A stretch of 19,857 nt of DNA from Nitrospirota bacterium (GTDB taxonomy: Bacteria > Nitrospirota > Nitrospiria > Nitrospirales > UBA8639): NCBI GenBank assembly GCA_003228495.1, contig QIDY01000163.1, positions 1 to 19,857 on the forward strand, read 5' to 3'. The notes beneath the pieces were generated by a model that saw only the letters and a list, made by a program, of their open reading frames with translations, was not told where the DNA came from and made no database searches. This document shows, piece by piece, positions 1 to 7,810 of this stretch. Position 1 is the first letter of the stretch; each line of letters opens with the position of its first letter. The position numbers and the translations under genes were made by a program.

Positions 1-1190
1 AGGCTTTGAATTTCTTGTTCAGATCGTGGCACATATTGTTTTTCACCAGCCGCATTTTCAGCCTGGCCTTCAGCACCTTCTACCGCCTGGTAGGTCCCAT
101 CCACCAACACCGCGATACTTAACCGTTGAATCGCGCCGGTGGCTTCAATAATCTTGCTTACTTTCCGGTTCATTTCATAATTCAAGGTTTCATTTTTTCG
201 CTTGGCCTCTTTAGGCCCTGAACTTCCAGTGAGTGGCAAATCATTGGGAACATTGCTTCGCACGCCTGGCACCCCTGGCCCGCCTGCTTTTGAACCTTGC
301 TCGATGACTTTCTCCTGGCTACGGTTTTCACTCCGCACCACCTGACTGTTGGGATCAAACGTTTCTTCGGTAATTTCCACTTGACGAAAATCCAACGGAG
401 CCGTCACACGCACGACCGATTTCTCCCGTCCCAAGACCTGATCCAACATGGTCTGGACCCGTCGTTCCAAATCACTTTCAACTCGACGTTGCGTCTGGAT
501 TTGTGTGGCAGTCAATTGGGCATCTTCATCAGCAGAATTTTGACTAAGAACTTCTCCATGATTGTCCACGACCGTGACCTGCCCAGGATCCAACCCTTCC
601 ACACTACTGGCTACCAAATGGACAATGCCCTGTACCTTCGTACTTCCTAGCGAATTGCCTCGTTTCAATGTCAGCACAATAGCCGCTTGAGCCGGCTTTT
701 GTTCAGAGGAAAACAATCGTTTCTCAGGAATGACCAAATGTACGCGAACCCGCTCGACATGCGAAATCTGGCTTATGGTGCGAGCTAATTCACCCTGAAG
801 CGCTCGACGGTAATTCATTTGTTGGGTAAAAGGCGTCACGCCAATCCCGGTACGATCGAAAATTTCAAATCCCACCCCGGCAGATTCGGGCAGGCCCACC
901 GACGCTAATTGGAGACGCAACTCATGCACACGCTCGGCAGGAACTTCAATCGTCCTGGCGCCTTCACCCACCTCATAGGTCACCCCTTGTTTACCGAGTT
1001 CTTGGATAATCGCTCGAGTGTCATTCGAATCCAACTGGGAAAAAAGAACAACCATCTCGGGTTCCTTTCCCATAATCATCAACATGGGAATAGTAGCGAT
1101 AGCTAAGGCCAATACCACAACGATTCCAATTCGCTGGCCGATGGTTAAGGCCTGAAAGTTATTAATGAGACTTTCGGAGAATGTCGCCAT
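1..1190 (-). CDS. fliF: Flagellar MS-ring protein FliF (partial, C-terminus off the left edge)
   Basis: FliF forms the membrane-supramembrane ring on which the flagellar motor, the C-ring and the export gate are built in the inner membrane. The frame opens with ATG at 1190 and stays open to the left edge, giving 396 residues with no stop, so the second membrane helix and the FliG-binding tail lie outside the window. Residues about 21-40 form a hydrophobic helix (IGIVVVLALAIATIPMLMIM), followed by the ring-building region. The segment near residues 350-380 (NYEMNRKVSKII, then IQRLSVAVLVDGTY) is a FliF family hallmark. A glycine/proline-rich loop precedes it. The gene is last in the visible flgB-flgC-fliE-fliF order, 78 bases after fliE, with only a weak ribosome-binding site, so it is probably read from the same transcript. 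Identification is firm. Confidence 0.95.
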   Translation of the reverse strand, partial: MATFSESLINNFQALTIGQRIGIVVVLALAIATIPMLMIMGKEPEMVVLFSQLDSNDTRAIIQELGKQGVTYEVGEGARTIEVPAERVHELRLQLASVGLPESAGVGFEIFDRTGIGVTPFTQQMNYRRALQGELARTISQISHVERVRVHLVIPEKRLFSSEQKPAQAAIVLTLKRGNSLGSTKVQGIVHLVASSVEGLDPGQVTVVDNHGEVLSQNSADEDAQLTATQIQTQRRVESDLERRVQTMLDQVLGREKSVVRVTAPLDFRQVEITEETFDPNSQVVRSENRSQEKVIEQGSKAGGPGVPGVRSNVPNDLPLTGSSGPKEAKRKNETLNYEMNRKVSKIIEATGAIQRLSIAVLVDGTYQAVEGAEGQAENAAGEKQYVPRSEQEIQS

Positions 1191-1268
1191 ATCTATTTCA
1201 AATCGGAAAAAACTTTGATTGATTGGTCACATGTCAGCTGCATAAACACAACAAAAACCCGTCACTCT

Positions 1269-1571
1269 TTACACCCGCATTCGCATGACTTCTTGATAGG
1301 CATCGACCATCTTATTTCTCACTTGCATAAGTAACCGAAATGAAAGGCCGGCTTTTTCCCCGGCAATCACTGCTTGATGAATATTGACATCCTCTCCTTT
1401 CGCCACGGCATCTTCCAAACGACCTGCTGCATGTTGCATGCTATTGACTGACTCAACGGCATTTTTCAATAACTCGCTAAAACCTTGATCTGCTTGGGAA
1501 GTCCGTTTGACTGCAGAACCAGCAAAAGGTTCCGGAATGACTTCAATACCTTTAATCATGGAATAATCCAT
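1269..1571 (-). CDS. fliE: Flagellar hook-basal body protein FliE
   Basis: FliE is the small adaptor that joins the MS-ring and export gate to the proximal rod (FlgB). The 100-residue length is typical of the family. The C-terminal part is the diagnostic portion: residues about 60-100 contain GEDVNIHQAVIAGEKAGLSF followed by LLMQVRNKMVDAYQEVMRM, the usual FliE ending. The N-terminus is variable and partly disordered, as in homologues. The ATG at 1571 has a good purine-rich ribosome-binding site (GGAAAGGAAG) six bases upstream. It lies between flgC and fliF, the classic early basal-body arrangement. The upstream gap holds one of the intergenic inverted repeats. Confidence 0.95.
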   Translation of the reverse strand: MDYSMIKGIEVIPEPFAGSAVKRTSQADQGFSELLKNAVESVNSMQHAAGRLEDAVAKGEDVNIHQAVIAGEKAGLSFRLLMQVRNKMVDAYQEVMRMRV

Positions 1572-1594
1572 AAAAATCTTCCTTTCCAGATAAT

Positions 1595-1729
1595 GAAGTG
1601 AAAAGTGAGAAGTAAAAAATGAGTAGCAAGAGTGAAGAACAGCCTGTCCTTAGTTTTCGTCCTGCTTCCTTGCCTTCTCTCCTTACTCCTTACTATTTAC
1701 TCCTAACTGTTCCCTTTTTACTTTTCCCG
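1595..1729. repeat. Low-complexity inverted repeat, copy 1 (flgC-fliE gap)
   Basis: On the plus strand a purine-rich arm (about 1595-1638, built of GTGA, AAGT and GAAG words) is followed by a pyrimidine-rich arm (about 1665-1729, built of CTTACT and TTTACT words). The arms are imperfectly complementary. It shares the 17-mer AGTAGCAAGAGTGAAGA (1622-1638) with copy 2 at 2236-2252, so the two are related rather than chance low complexity. It fills nearly all of the gap between flgC and fliE and would be transcribed as an imperfect hairpin within the operon mRNA. Confidence 0.65.
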
Positions 1730-1739
1730 GGCATCAAGG

Positions 1740-2183
1740 CTACCGTCCCATTTCCAATGCCCGTAAGGTCATGGTTTTCCCCGTTTCCATCACCGCAATA
1801 TTCGCTTCATACGCCCTCGTCGCCGAAATGAGATTCACCATTTCCTCGATAGGATTGACATTGGGTAGTTGAAGGTACCCTTCCTCATTAGCATCCGGAT
1901 GATCAGGGTTATACACTGTGCGCAAGGGACGTGAATCCTGAATTATATCGGTAATTCGGACACCTGAGGGTTCTGGCGAATCGCCAAAAGCACTATTAAA
2001 GACTGAGTGAAAAACTGAATTTGGGGACATAGCCTGAAACACGACGTCACGCCGGATATAAGGACCTCCATTGGGCGAACGTGTAGATTCAGCGTTTGCC
2101 AGATTTCCGGCTATGATATTCAACCGTTGTCTCTGGGCATCCAACGCCGACCCAACTACTGCAAAAACTCGATCAATATTCAT
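1740..2183 (-). CDS. flgC: Flagellar basal-body rod protein FlgC
   Basis: FlgC is a proximal-rod subunit exported through the flagellar type III system and assembled in the periplasm. The 147 residues show the rod/hook family N-terminal motif (residues about 11-40: GSALDAQRQRLNIIAGNLAN, then AEST) and the FlgC-type C-terminus (NPIEEMVNLISATRAYEANI, then VMETGKTMTLRALEMG). Both ends form the coiled coil packed inside the rod. The middle segment 'YNPDHPDANEEGYLQLPNVN' is the characteristic FlgC signature. The ATG at 2183 follows an excellent ribosome-binding site (AAGGAGG, about five bases upstream). It sits between flgB and fliE and is separated from each by a hairpin-like repeat, so stoichiometry could be tuned after transcription. 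Confidence 0.95.
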   Translation of the reverse strand: MNIDRVFAVVGSALDAQRQRLNIIAGNLANAESTRSPNGGPYIRRDVVFQAMSPNSVFHSVFNSAFGDSPEPSGVRITDIIQDSRPLRTVYNPDHPDANEEGYLQLPNVNPIEEMVNLISATRAYEANIAVMETGKTMTLRALEMGR

Positions 2184-2203
2184 ATATTCCTCCTTTCAAA
2201 AAT

Positions 2204-2315
2204 AGTAAAAAGTGAGAAGTAAGAAGGGAAAAGTAAGTAGCAAGAGTGAAGATCATCCGGCCCTTCATTTCCGCTCTTTTCCCTTATCTTTGCTCCTTAC
2301 TTCTCACTTTTTACT
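2204..2315. repeat. Low-complexity inverted repeat, copy 2 (flgB-flgC gap), perfect 20-bp terminal arms
   Basis: The outer arms AGTAAAAAGTGAGAAGTAAG (2204-2223) and its exact reverse complement (2296-2315) form a perfect 20-bp stem, with imperfect pairing continuing inward. The element starts at the flgB stop codon (TAA, 2317-2315) and ends close to the flgC ribosome-binding site. It shares a 17-mer with copy 1 and the same word vocabulary with copy 3 (9907-9999). It lacks the G+C-rich stem and T-run of a terminator, so read-through into flgC is expected. Confidence 0.75.
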
Positions 2316-2728
2316 TATCCTCCTCGTCCTTCACTAATTGCCCGTTTCCATCCTTCAAATCGTCCATCCAAGAATTGGCTGACCGCCATGTACAACAGAG
2401 TATTTTCCGCCATCAAGGTCATTTCTTTTTCTAAATTTACGGTATTGTCGTCTAGCCCAGCTCCGGAATTTTGTTTGATCGTATGATGAAAAATTCTGTC
2501 GTCACTGGAACGTACGCCTAAATGGCGAGAATTCGTCACCGATTGACCTAACGGACCCTCTCCACGAAGAACGGCAGCAAAGGTCTCCGGGAATGGTAAG
2601 TGTCTAGCCTTGTAGCCGGGTGTTTCTTCATTCGCCATATTGGAAGCAATCGTTTCATGAATTGCACTCCGCACATCCAGCGCTCGTTCATATAAATGGG
2701 TTCCTGAATCCCATGGAGAAATAATCAT
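2315..2728 (-). CDS. flgB: Flagellar basal-body rod protein FlgB
   Basis: FlgB is the proximal-rod protein that contacts FliE at the base of the flagellar rod. The region following the start (WDSGTHLYERALDVRSAIHE, then TIASNMANEETPGYKA) is the rod-family N-terminal motif, and the C-terminal helix includes 'VNLEKEMTLMAENTLLY'. The frame is open up to 2821, but I place the start at ATG 2728 (137 residues, the usual FlgB size). That ATG has a clear ribosome-binding site (GGAAGGGGAGAG, ending four bases upstream), and the 31 extra upstream residues do not resemble FlgB. A sigma-54-type promoter at 2824-2839 would start transcription near 2813, leaving an untranslated leader of about 85 bases. It is the first gene of the flgB-flgC-fliE-fliF set. 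Confidence 0.93.
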   Translation of the reverse strand: MIISPWDSGTHLYERALDVRSAIHETIASNMANEETPGYKARHLPFPETFAAVLRGEGPLGQSVTNSRHLGVRSSDDRIFHHTIKQNSGAGLDDNTVNLEKEMTLMAENTLLYMAVSQFLDGRFEGWKRAISEGRGG

Positions 2729-2823
2729 TAGACTCTCCCCTTCCATCGCCCCATCTGTTGAGAATTTCAAGCAAAATCGGTTGCCCTGTTTGTTCGACAA
2801 GGCGTAATTTTGTTCACTCAAGT

Positions 2824-2839
2824 AGCAACACCAATACCA
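2824..2839 (-). promoter_or_regulatory. Probable sigma-54 (-24/-12) promoter for the flgB operon
   Basis: The minus strand reads TGGTATTGGTGTTGCT. The invariant GG and GC are exactly ten bases apart, as in the consensus TGGCACG-N4-TTGCW, and the -12 half (TTGCT) is perfect. The -24 half is weaker (TGGTATT). It lies about 95 bases before the chosen flgB ATG and directly downstream of genes for a kinase and a GAFTGA-type activator, the regulator class that sigma-54 promoters require. Confidence 0.65.
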
Positions 2840-2890
2840 CTACCGGCTTGTTCTTTGTTTATTGCCTCCCCCTTTACGCCTCACACCTTA

Positions 2891-3069
2891 GGACTTGAGA
2901 GAAAATAACTGGGACATTTCACATCCAATCTTCGGGCCATCTTTGAACGCGCCTCAATCGAAAAAACCTCAACATAGCTCTCTTATGCCTCGGTTTTTCC
3001 TCAATCGTTCCGTCCAAATCTGACCCAAATCTTGTTGCGAATTTGTTCCAGTTATTTTCTCTCAAGTCC
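2891..3069. mobile_element. MITE-like palindromic element with 22-bp terminal inverted repeats and TTA flanks
   Basis: The left end (2891-2912, starting GGACTTGAGAG) and the right end (3048-3069, ending CTCTCAAGTCC) are perfect 22-bp inverted repeats. Directly repeated TTA at 2888-2890 and 3070-3072 looks like a 3-bp target duplication. The interior is also imperfectly palindromic about a centre at 2980 (CATA-GCTCTCT-TATG at 2973-2987), and several interior blocks on the left match the reverse complement of the right. No ORF is inside. The size, the ends and the lack of coding capacity fit a non-autonomous miniature element moved by a transposase elsewhere. A TNA-type 3-bp target is known for some IS5-family groups, but the family cannot be fixed from here. 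It occupies the space between the response regulator gene and the flgB promoter. Confidence 0.75.
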
Positions 3070-3237
3070 TTACGAATATTCCCCTTGTTTGATTCCGGCT
3101 CGTCCGAGTTAAGTATTGAGGCATTTTTTTCTCGATTTTTTTACCGTCTACGGCAAATTTTTCCGGGTTTCCCCCAAGAAATCCCATGAACACCACCTGC
3201 CAGCAGGACAGCGACCAGTCCTTCGGCTACCGACTCT

Positions 3238-4626
3238 CTAAACACCTAATGAGAGACCACCATTGAGTTGGCGATATTCCCGTAATTTATTGCGTAACGT
3301 ACGAATGCTGATCCCTAAGGTTCTGGCAGCATGTGTTCGATTCCCATTATGTTGTTCCAAGGTTCTCAGGATCAGGTCTCGTTCCATCTCCCAAATGGTT
3401 CCACTAGCAGCCTGGTAAGTGCTTGTGGCTAACGCCGGTTCTTCAAACTGAAAATGTTCGACTTGTAACGGCCCATCTTCAGCCAGGAGTACCCCCCGTT
3501 CAATGACATTCTCCAATTCACGGACATTGCCTCGCCACGGTTGACTTTTTAAATACAGCATGGCTTCATCGGAAATCCCATTCCAGATACGACGGTTTCG
3601 CCGAAACGAACGATGAGTGAAATGCTCTGCCAACAATTGGATATCCTCTGGCCGATCCCTTAACGGAGGAAGAGTGAACGGCATCACGCTCAACCGGTAA
3701 TACACATCTTCCCGAAACCTCCCGGCTTGCACTTCCTGAGCAAGATTCCTGTTTGTGGTCACCAGCACGCGCACGTCCACTTGAACGGGCTTCTGCGACC
3801 CAAGACGATCAATCTCCCGTTCTTGAAGAACTCGAAGTAATTTTGCTTGCAACCCTAAACTCATCTCTCCAATTTCATCCAACAAAAGGGTTCCTTTATG
3901 AGCCTGTTCAAACTTTCCAGCCCGTCTCGCTAGTGCCCCGGTAAACGCGCCTTTCTCATATCCAAATAATTCACTTTCCAGAAGGCCTTCAGGCAACGCG
4001 GCACAATTAATGGCGACAAAGGGTTGATGAGCCCGTGGACTTTTTCGATGAATATGCCGAGCCAAGACTTCTTTGCCTGTCCCACTTTCACCTTGAATTA
4101 AAATCGTCGCCGAGCTGCTGGAGACCATTTCCAACATTTTTAAGGTTTGCAGCACTTTCGGAGCACGAGTCAGAAACCCTTCGGGTGGCTCATCATAGGC
4201 AGTCTTTTCTTGGGTACCTCCAGACACGAGACGTTGTTCACAGCGATCATCATCAAGCTGTTGAATGATTTTCTCGAGTCGATCCAATGGAAAGGGTTTT
4301 TGAAGAAAATCGGTCGCCCCATATTTCAAGGCTTCGACGGCGACATCCACGCCGCCATAGGCCGTCATCACGACAACGGGCATATGGTACCCTTGCGTCC
4401 GTACTTCTCGTAAAAACTCCATTCCTCCTTTTCCAGGGAGATTCAGATCGGTGAGCACCAACCAAGGTGCATCCTGTTGAACGTGCTCTAAGCCCTCATA
4501 CCCATCTCTGGCAACTGTGACCTCATACCCATGTTGGCTCAAGACTTTGGTCAATGCCGTCTGTAGCTGCTCATCATCTTCGATAACCAGGATGCCCCGG
4601 CCAAGCCCACTCTCGGTATCTAGCAT
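3238..4626 (-). CDS. Sigma-54-dependent response regulator, FlrC/FleR-like (NtrC family)
   Basis: This cytoplasmic activator should bind upstream of sigma-54 promoters and use ATP to open them once phosphorylated. Its 462 residues have three domains. The receiver (about 12-125) has acidic D17/D18, phosphoacceptor D60 in VLTDLNLPG, T88 and K110. The AAA+ domain (about 150-385) has Walker A GESGTGKE at 179-186, the sigma-54 contact loop GAFTGA at 226-231, and Walker B LLLDE near 247-251. A Fis-type helix-turn-helix at the C-terminus contains AARTLGISIRTLRNKLREY. The ATG at 4626 follows AAAGGAGAAT, eight bases upstream, and lies 11 bases after the kinase gene, so the two are co-transcribed. Pairing with a soluble kinase just before flgB matches the FlrBC/FleSR pairs that drive middle flagellar genes. 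The specific flagellar role is inferred from context; the family assignment is firm. Confidence 0.9.
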   Translation of the reverse strand: MLDTESGLGRGILVIEDDEQLQTALTKVLSQHGYEVTVARDGYEGLEHVQQDAPWLVLTDLNLPGKGGMEFLREVRTQGYHMPVVVMTAYGGVDVAVEALKYGATDFLQKPFPLDRLEKIIQQLDDDRCEQRLVSGGTQEKTAYDEPPEGFLTRAPKVLQTLKMLEMVSSSSATILIQGESGTGKEVLARHIHRKSPRAHQPFVAINCAALPEGLLESELFGYEKGAFTGALARRAGKFEQAHKGTLLLDEIGEMSLGLQAKLLRVLQEREIDRLGSQKPVQVDVRVLVTTNRNLAQEVQAGRFREDVYYRLSVMPFTLPPLRDRPEDIQLLAEHFTHRSFRRNRRIWNGISDEAMLYLKSQPWRGNVRELENVIERGVLLAEDGPLQVEHFQFEEPALATSTYQAASGTIWEMERDLILRTLEQHNGNRTHAARTLGISIRTLRNKLREYRQLNGGLSLGV

Positions 4627-4637
4627 GCCATTCTCCT

Positions 4638-5516
4638 TTACAGAGGGAAAAAGAGATCGACCGTTGTCCCTTTTCCTTGATGACTGGTGATATCAATCAG
4701 ACCTTGATGCATATGAACAATCCGTTTCACAATTGGAAGGCCAAGGCCCGTCCCTCCTTTTCTCCTGGAATAAAACGGACGAAATATATCGGAGAGTTCT
4801 TCTTTGGACATTCCGCAACCTTGATCACGAATACGAAGCGCAACCCCCTGCTTAGGGCTTCGCATTCCTTCTTCATGAATAAAACGCGATTCATGTCGAC
4901 AATAAATCTCGATAGAACTATCCCGTTTTGACGCATGAATCGCATTGACAAGAAGATTGAGCAGCGCTTGTTTCAAGAAAGATTCATGCCCACGGATGGT
5001 ACATTCATCGCTTTTTCGACGATAATGAATCGTCACACATTTCTTTTGCAGGGAATACCTCGCTAACAATTCCACCTCCTCACATACCGTCAGGAGATTC
5101 ACAGTCTCTCGTTGAGCTTGCAGAGGAGAACTAAAAATCAATATATTGGAAACTAATCGATCCAATGACCGAACAGCTTGCACACAATGCCCAGCCAATT
5201 CCTCCCGTTCTTCCTGGCTATTGTGCTCACGTCCCAAGAGCGTGGCAAACCATTCAATACTCGACAAGGGATTCCGAATATCATGAGCAAGACATCCAAC
5301 ATTCTCTCCAATTTTTGCCAACCGTTGGCAATGCTCTTCGTCACTCCCTTGAAACCTCTGAAGGCCGGAATTCTCTCCATCAGCACGTTGTATTGAGACA
5401 TTCAACAAAGAATTTCGTGGGTAAGACGAAGCCCCATCATCAAGCCGGTGGTCCTCAATCTCCCACTCTGATATTTGGCTCAATGAAGAAAATTCTGTCG
5501 AGTCAACTCCCCTCAT
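4638..5516 (-). CDS. Soluble sensor histidine kinase, FlrB/FleS-like
   Basis: This is a two-component kinase of 292 residues. The dimerisation/phosphotransfer helix contains the H-box LAHDIRNPLSSIEW, with the phosphorylated histidine at residue 78. It is followed by a HATPase_c domain with N-box LLNLLVNAIHASK, G1 box IRDQGCGMS, and F/G2 region FRPFYSRRKGGTGLGLPIVK. There is no membrane-spanning segment and no recognisable sensory domain in the first 60 residues, so it should act in the cytoplasm and sense an internal cue. FlrB/FleS kinases are likewise soluble and are thought to follow assembly of the early flagellar structure. The ATG at 5516 overlaps the end of the upstream TPR gene by 14 bases and follows AGGAGGGTGA, indicating translational coupling. 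The partner is almost certainly the regulator encoded 11 bases downstream. Confidence 0.88.
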   Translation of the reverse strand: MRGVDSTEFSSLSQISEWEIEDHRLDDGASSYPRNSLLNVSIQRADGENSGLQRFQGSDEEHCQRLAKIGENVGCLAHDIRNPLSSIEWFATLLGREHNSQEEREELAGHCVQAVRSLDRLVSNILIFSSPLQAQRETVNLLTVCEEVELLARYSLQKKCVTIHYRRKSDECTIRGHESFLKQALLNLLVNAIHASKRDSSIEIYCRHESRFIHEEGMRSPKQGVALRIRDQGCGMSKEELSDIFRPFYSRRKGGTGLGLPIVKRIVHMHQGLIDITSHQGKGTTVDLFFPL

Positions 5517-7575
5517 TCACCCTCCTTGTTTGAGGTTTGCCTTTCAAAGAAAATTCGTCCAACACCGCTACAGCCGCAGCACGAATCGTATTTTCCAATT
5601 CTGGTGATCGTGTTTCTAATTCCCTCACATCCGCCAAAATGTTTTGCGCTTCATTGGTATTGCCTTCATACCCTAATGAAAGCCCCCACCGATATTTCGC
5701 CCAAGCTTTCAATGCCACGGGTGCGTCGGAAGACAGCACCTGTTCATAATTTGGCTTGGCATCGGAAAAATCTCCTTGATCAAAAAGGAAATCTCCCAAC
5801 CGAATGACATCCGCCATATCCAGAGGATCGACAGCGGCTGCCTGCCGTAAATCCTGAAGCGCAAGGTCCCGTCTCCCTGCCCCTTGATAGGCACGAGCCC
5901 GGTTCCGCAACACGTATCGCTGGAGCGCTGAATCCTTCGTCTGTTGCATCACATCCAACATGTGTTGAATAGCTTGTGCATAGTCTTCACGCCCCAACGA
6001 TTCTATTCCCAACAGAGTGGAAACATCGGCTCGCCACTGACCACTGGGATACTCACGAAGATAAGCTTCACCTGCTTTTCGAATCAATTTTTTATGGCTT
6101 TGGTCTTCTGCTAAAAAGACTTTACGCGCAAAGATTTCTTCTCGTAGAGGACTGTCCGGATACGCTTGTAATAATTGGACATACCATTGCATCGCTTTGG
6201 CAGGCAGATTGACTTTCTGGTAAGCCTGAGCCACATTCCTGACACGGGCCCACGTCAACGGAACGAATTGAAACGCCTCCCGTTGATCTTCATGGAACTT
6301 GAGTAATCGAACCCAGGCTTGTTGATCATAGAAGGATTGAATCTGTTGATTGAGAATGGCACTTAATCGATATTGAGCTTCCTGTCGCCATATTTCCGAC
6401 GTCGCGATATTCGCCAGCTGCCTATACGACTGAATGGCGGACGGGATATCGCCAAGCATATAATATCCGCGCCCCATCCACAGAATGCTTTCTTCAACTA
6501 CATCTGTTTCGGGGGCATGACTCAGGACACGAGCCGTTTCAACAACACTATCCCAAGACACTGACAAAAATATTTCTAAATCATCCAAACGTTGATATAC
6601 CGTCTTCCATTCTTCTTTTGTACGTTCTTCGGATAAATAGGCCACCACCCATCTGGTCAGTGCCGCTTGCCCGCGACGACCGAATTCCTGTCCGACAAAG
6701 CGGCGTTTGGCTTGTTCCGCAAACCACAAGGATAGAAATTCATGTCCTTCCCTAAGCAATTTTTGAGAAATGCGAAGCAAGGCCTGGCCGGCAACTTCCT
6801 GCTGCGGATAAAGATTGACTGTCGTCAAAAATCGAGGAATGGCTTTTTGGGAATCGCCAACGGCCAATTCGGTTAATCCAAAATAATACGACGAACGCTC
6901 GGACCGTCGAATAACTTCAGGACTTTCAGCTTCTACCACCTGATACCAATAATAGGCTTGCCTCCAAGCCTTGGACATGGCTGTTGCATCAGCCAAACCC
7001 AGAGCCCCACGAAGACGATGGGCTTCCCATTTCGGCTCTTCCACGACCCGACGAAGCACTAACGCCGCTTCGAGAAATTGTTGATTTTCTAAATAACCCA
7101 AACCAGCTTCAACCATCACTCCTCCCGCCAGGGGATGCTTAGGATAGGAACCAAGAAACTCTTCAAATAGCGCATTTGCTTCGGAATGCCATCCGGCATC
7201 CCAATACAATTGCCCCATCGCACAGAGCCCCCAAGGAGCATAAACACTATCCGGTTCAGCTGTTTTCATCGTTTGAAGACGCTCAATCTGCTTCAAAAAT
7301 TCATTTCCAGGTTCATTTGAGCTTTCCGGAAGCGAAGCGATTGCCCACTTCGCTCCCTCTGCAAAGACCCCTTCTCCTTGTTCCAAAAGATAGGTAGACA
7401 ATAATTCTCGCGCTTCCAATAAAGAACCGGCTTGAATCAACTGCTTACTTTCGAACACCAAATTCGGCATAGTCATGTCTCGCGGATAATGCCAGGGAAA
7501 TTCCGAGCAGGCTCCACCCGCGGCCGTGCTTGGCCAGAGGACAGCCATACAGACAATCCAAAAAATTCCTCTCAC
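5503..7575 (-). CDS. Secreted tetratricopeptide-repeat-like protein, flagellar regulator operon
   Basis: This 690-residue protein has an N-terminal signal peptide (hydrophobic IFWIVCMAVLW, then small residues STAAGGA), so it is likely periplasmic. The cysteine after GGA does not form a canonical lipobox. The rest is alpha-helical and repetitive with many TPR-like pairs, such as YMLGDIPSAIQSYRQL, AGRRDLALQDLRQAAAVDP and FDQGDFSDAKPNYEQVL, where Ala, Gly, Tyr and a final Pro recur at typical TPR spacing. Such solenoids act as protein-binding scaffolds; the ligand is unknown. The start is GTG at 7575 with GGAGG about ten bases upstream. It is the first gene of an operon with the kinase (14-base overlap) and regulator that precede flgB. 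That position suggests it monitors or supports an envelope step of flagellar assembly, which is an inference from linkage only. No enzyme motif is visible. Confidence 0.75.
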   Translation of the reverse strand: MRGIFWIVCMAVLWPSTAAGGACSEFPWHYPRDMTMPNLVFESKQLIQAGSLLEARELLSTYLLEQGEGVFAEGAKWAIASLPESSNEPGNEFLKQIERLQTMKTAEPDSVYAPWGLCAMGQLYWDAGWHSEANALFEEFLGSYPKHPLAGGVMVEAGLGYLENQQFLEAALVLRRVVEEPKWEAHRLRGALGLADATAMSKAWRQAYYWYQVVEAESPEVIRRSERSSYYFGLTELAVGDSQKAIPRFLTTVNLYPQQEVAGQALLRISQKLLREGHEFLSLWFAEQAKRRFVGQEFGRRGQAALTRWVVAYLSEERTKEEWKTVYQRLDDLEIFLSVSWDSVVETARVLSHAPETDVVEESILWMGRGYYMLGDIPSAIQSYRQLANIATSEIWRQEAQYRLSAILNQQIQSFYDQQAWVRLLKFHEDQREAFQFVPLTWARVRNVAQAYQKVNLPAKAMQWYVQLLQAYPDSPLREEIFARKVFLAEDQSHKKLIRKAGEAYLREYPSGQWRADVSTLLGIESLGREDYAQAIQHMLDVMQQTKDSALQRYVLRNRARAYQGAGRRDLALQDLRQAAAVDPLDMADVIRLGDFLFDQGDFSDAKPNYEQVLSSDAPVALKAWAKYRWGLSLGYEGNTNEAQNILADVRELETRSPELENTIRAAAVAVLDEFSLKGKPQTRRVNEGS

Positions 7576-7810
7576 GTCTCCCAGTCCTCCAACCTTGGAA
7601 ATCTATTCAGCAAAAACTAGACCCGAGTATTTATCTCTGGCTCAGAGAGACCGGGCCGGAATTATGTTGAAAAATGAGGGTTTTTTGGCAGGTCGCCATG
7701 CGAGGAAAAAACTACCGGCGTCAAGTGGCTGACGGAAGGGTCAGAACTTCAGGCTAATTGAAGGAATACGGAAGGGAAACCGAAGGAGTGAAGAGAAAGC
7801 TTACAAACTG

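Noticed and set aside
1595..2315. CRISPR or tandem repeat array in the repeated purine/pyrimidine gaps
   Set aside because: There are no regularly spaced identical repeats or unique spacers. The pattern is paired inverted arms that differ between copies.
2729..2821. N-terminal extension of FlgB by 31 residues
   Set aside because: It does not resemble FlgB, and the internal ATG at 2728 has a good ribosome-binding site and normal length. The sigma-54 promoter would start transcription inside the extension.
4035..4413. Plus-strand frames inside the response regulator and kinase genes, and similar ones elsewhere
   Set aside because: They are antisense to genes with complete conserved domains and have no recognisable features or start signals.
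7635..7648. Small hairpin CTCTG-GCT-CAGAG upstream of the TPR gene as a terminator
   Set aside because: The stem is only five base pairs and no T-run follows on either strand.
7680..7700. Sigma-54-like TGGCAGGTCGCCATGC on the plus strand upstream of the TPR gene
   Set aside because: The spacing between GG and GC is one base too long, and it points away from the TPR gene with no gene downstream on that strand.
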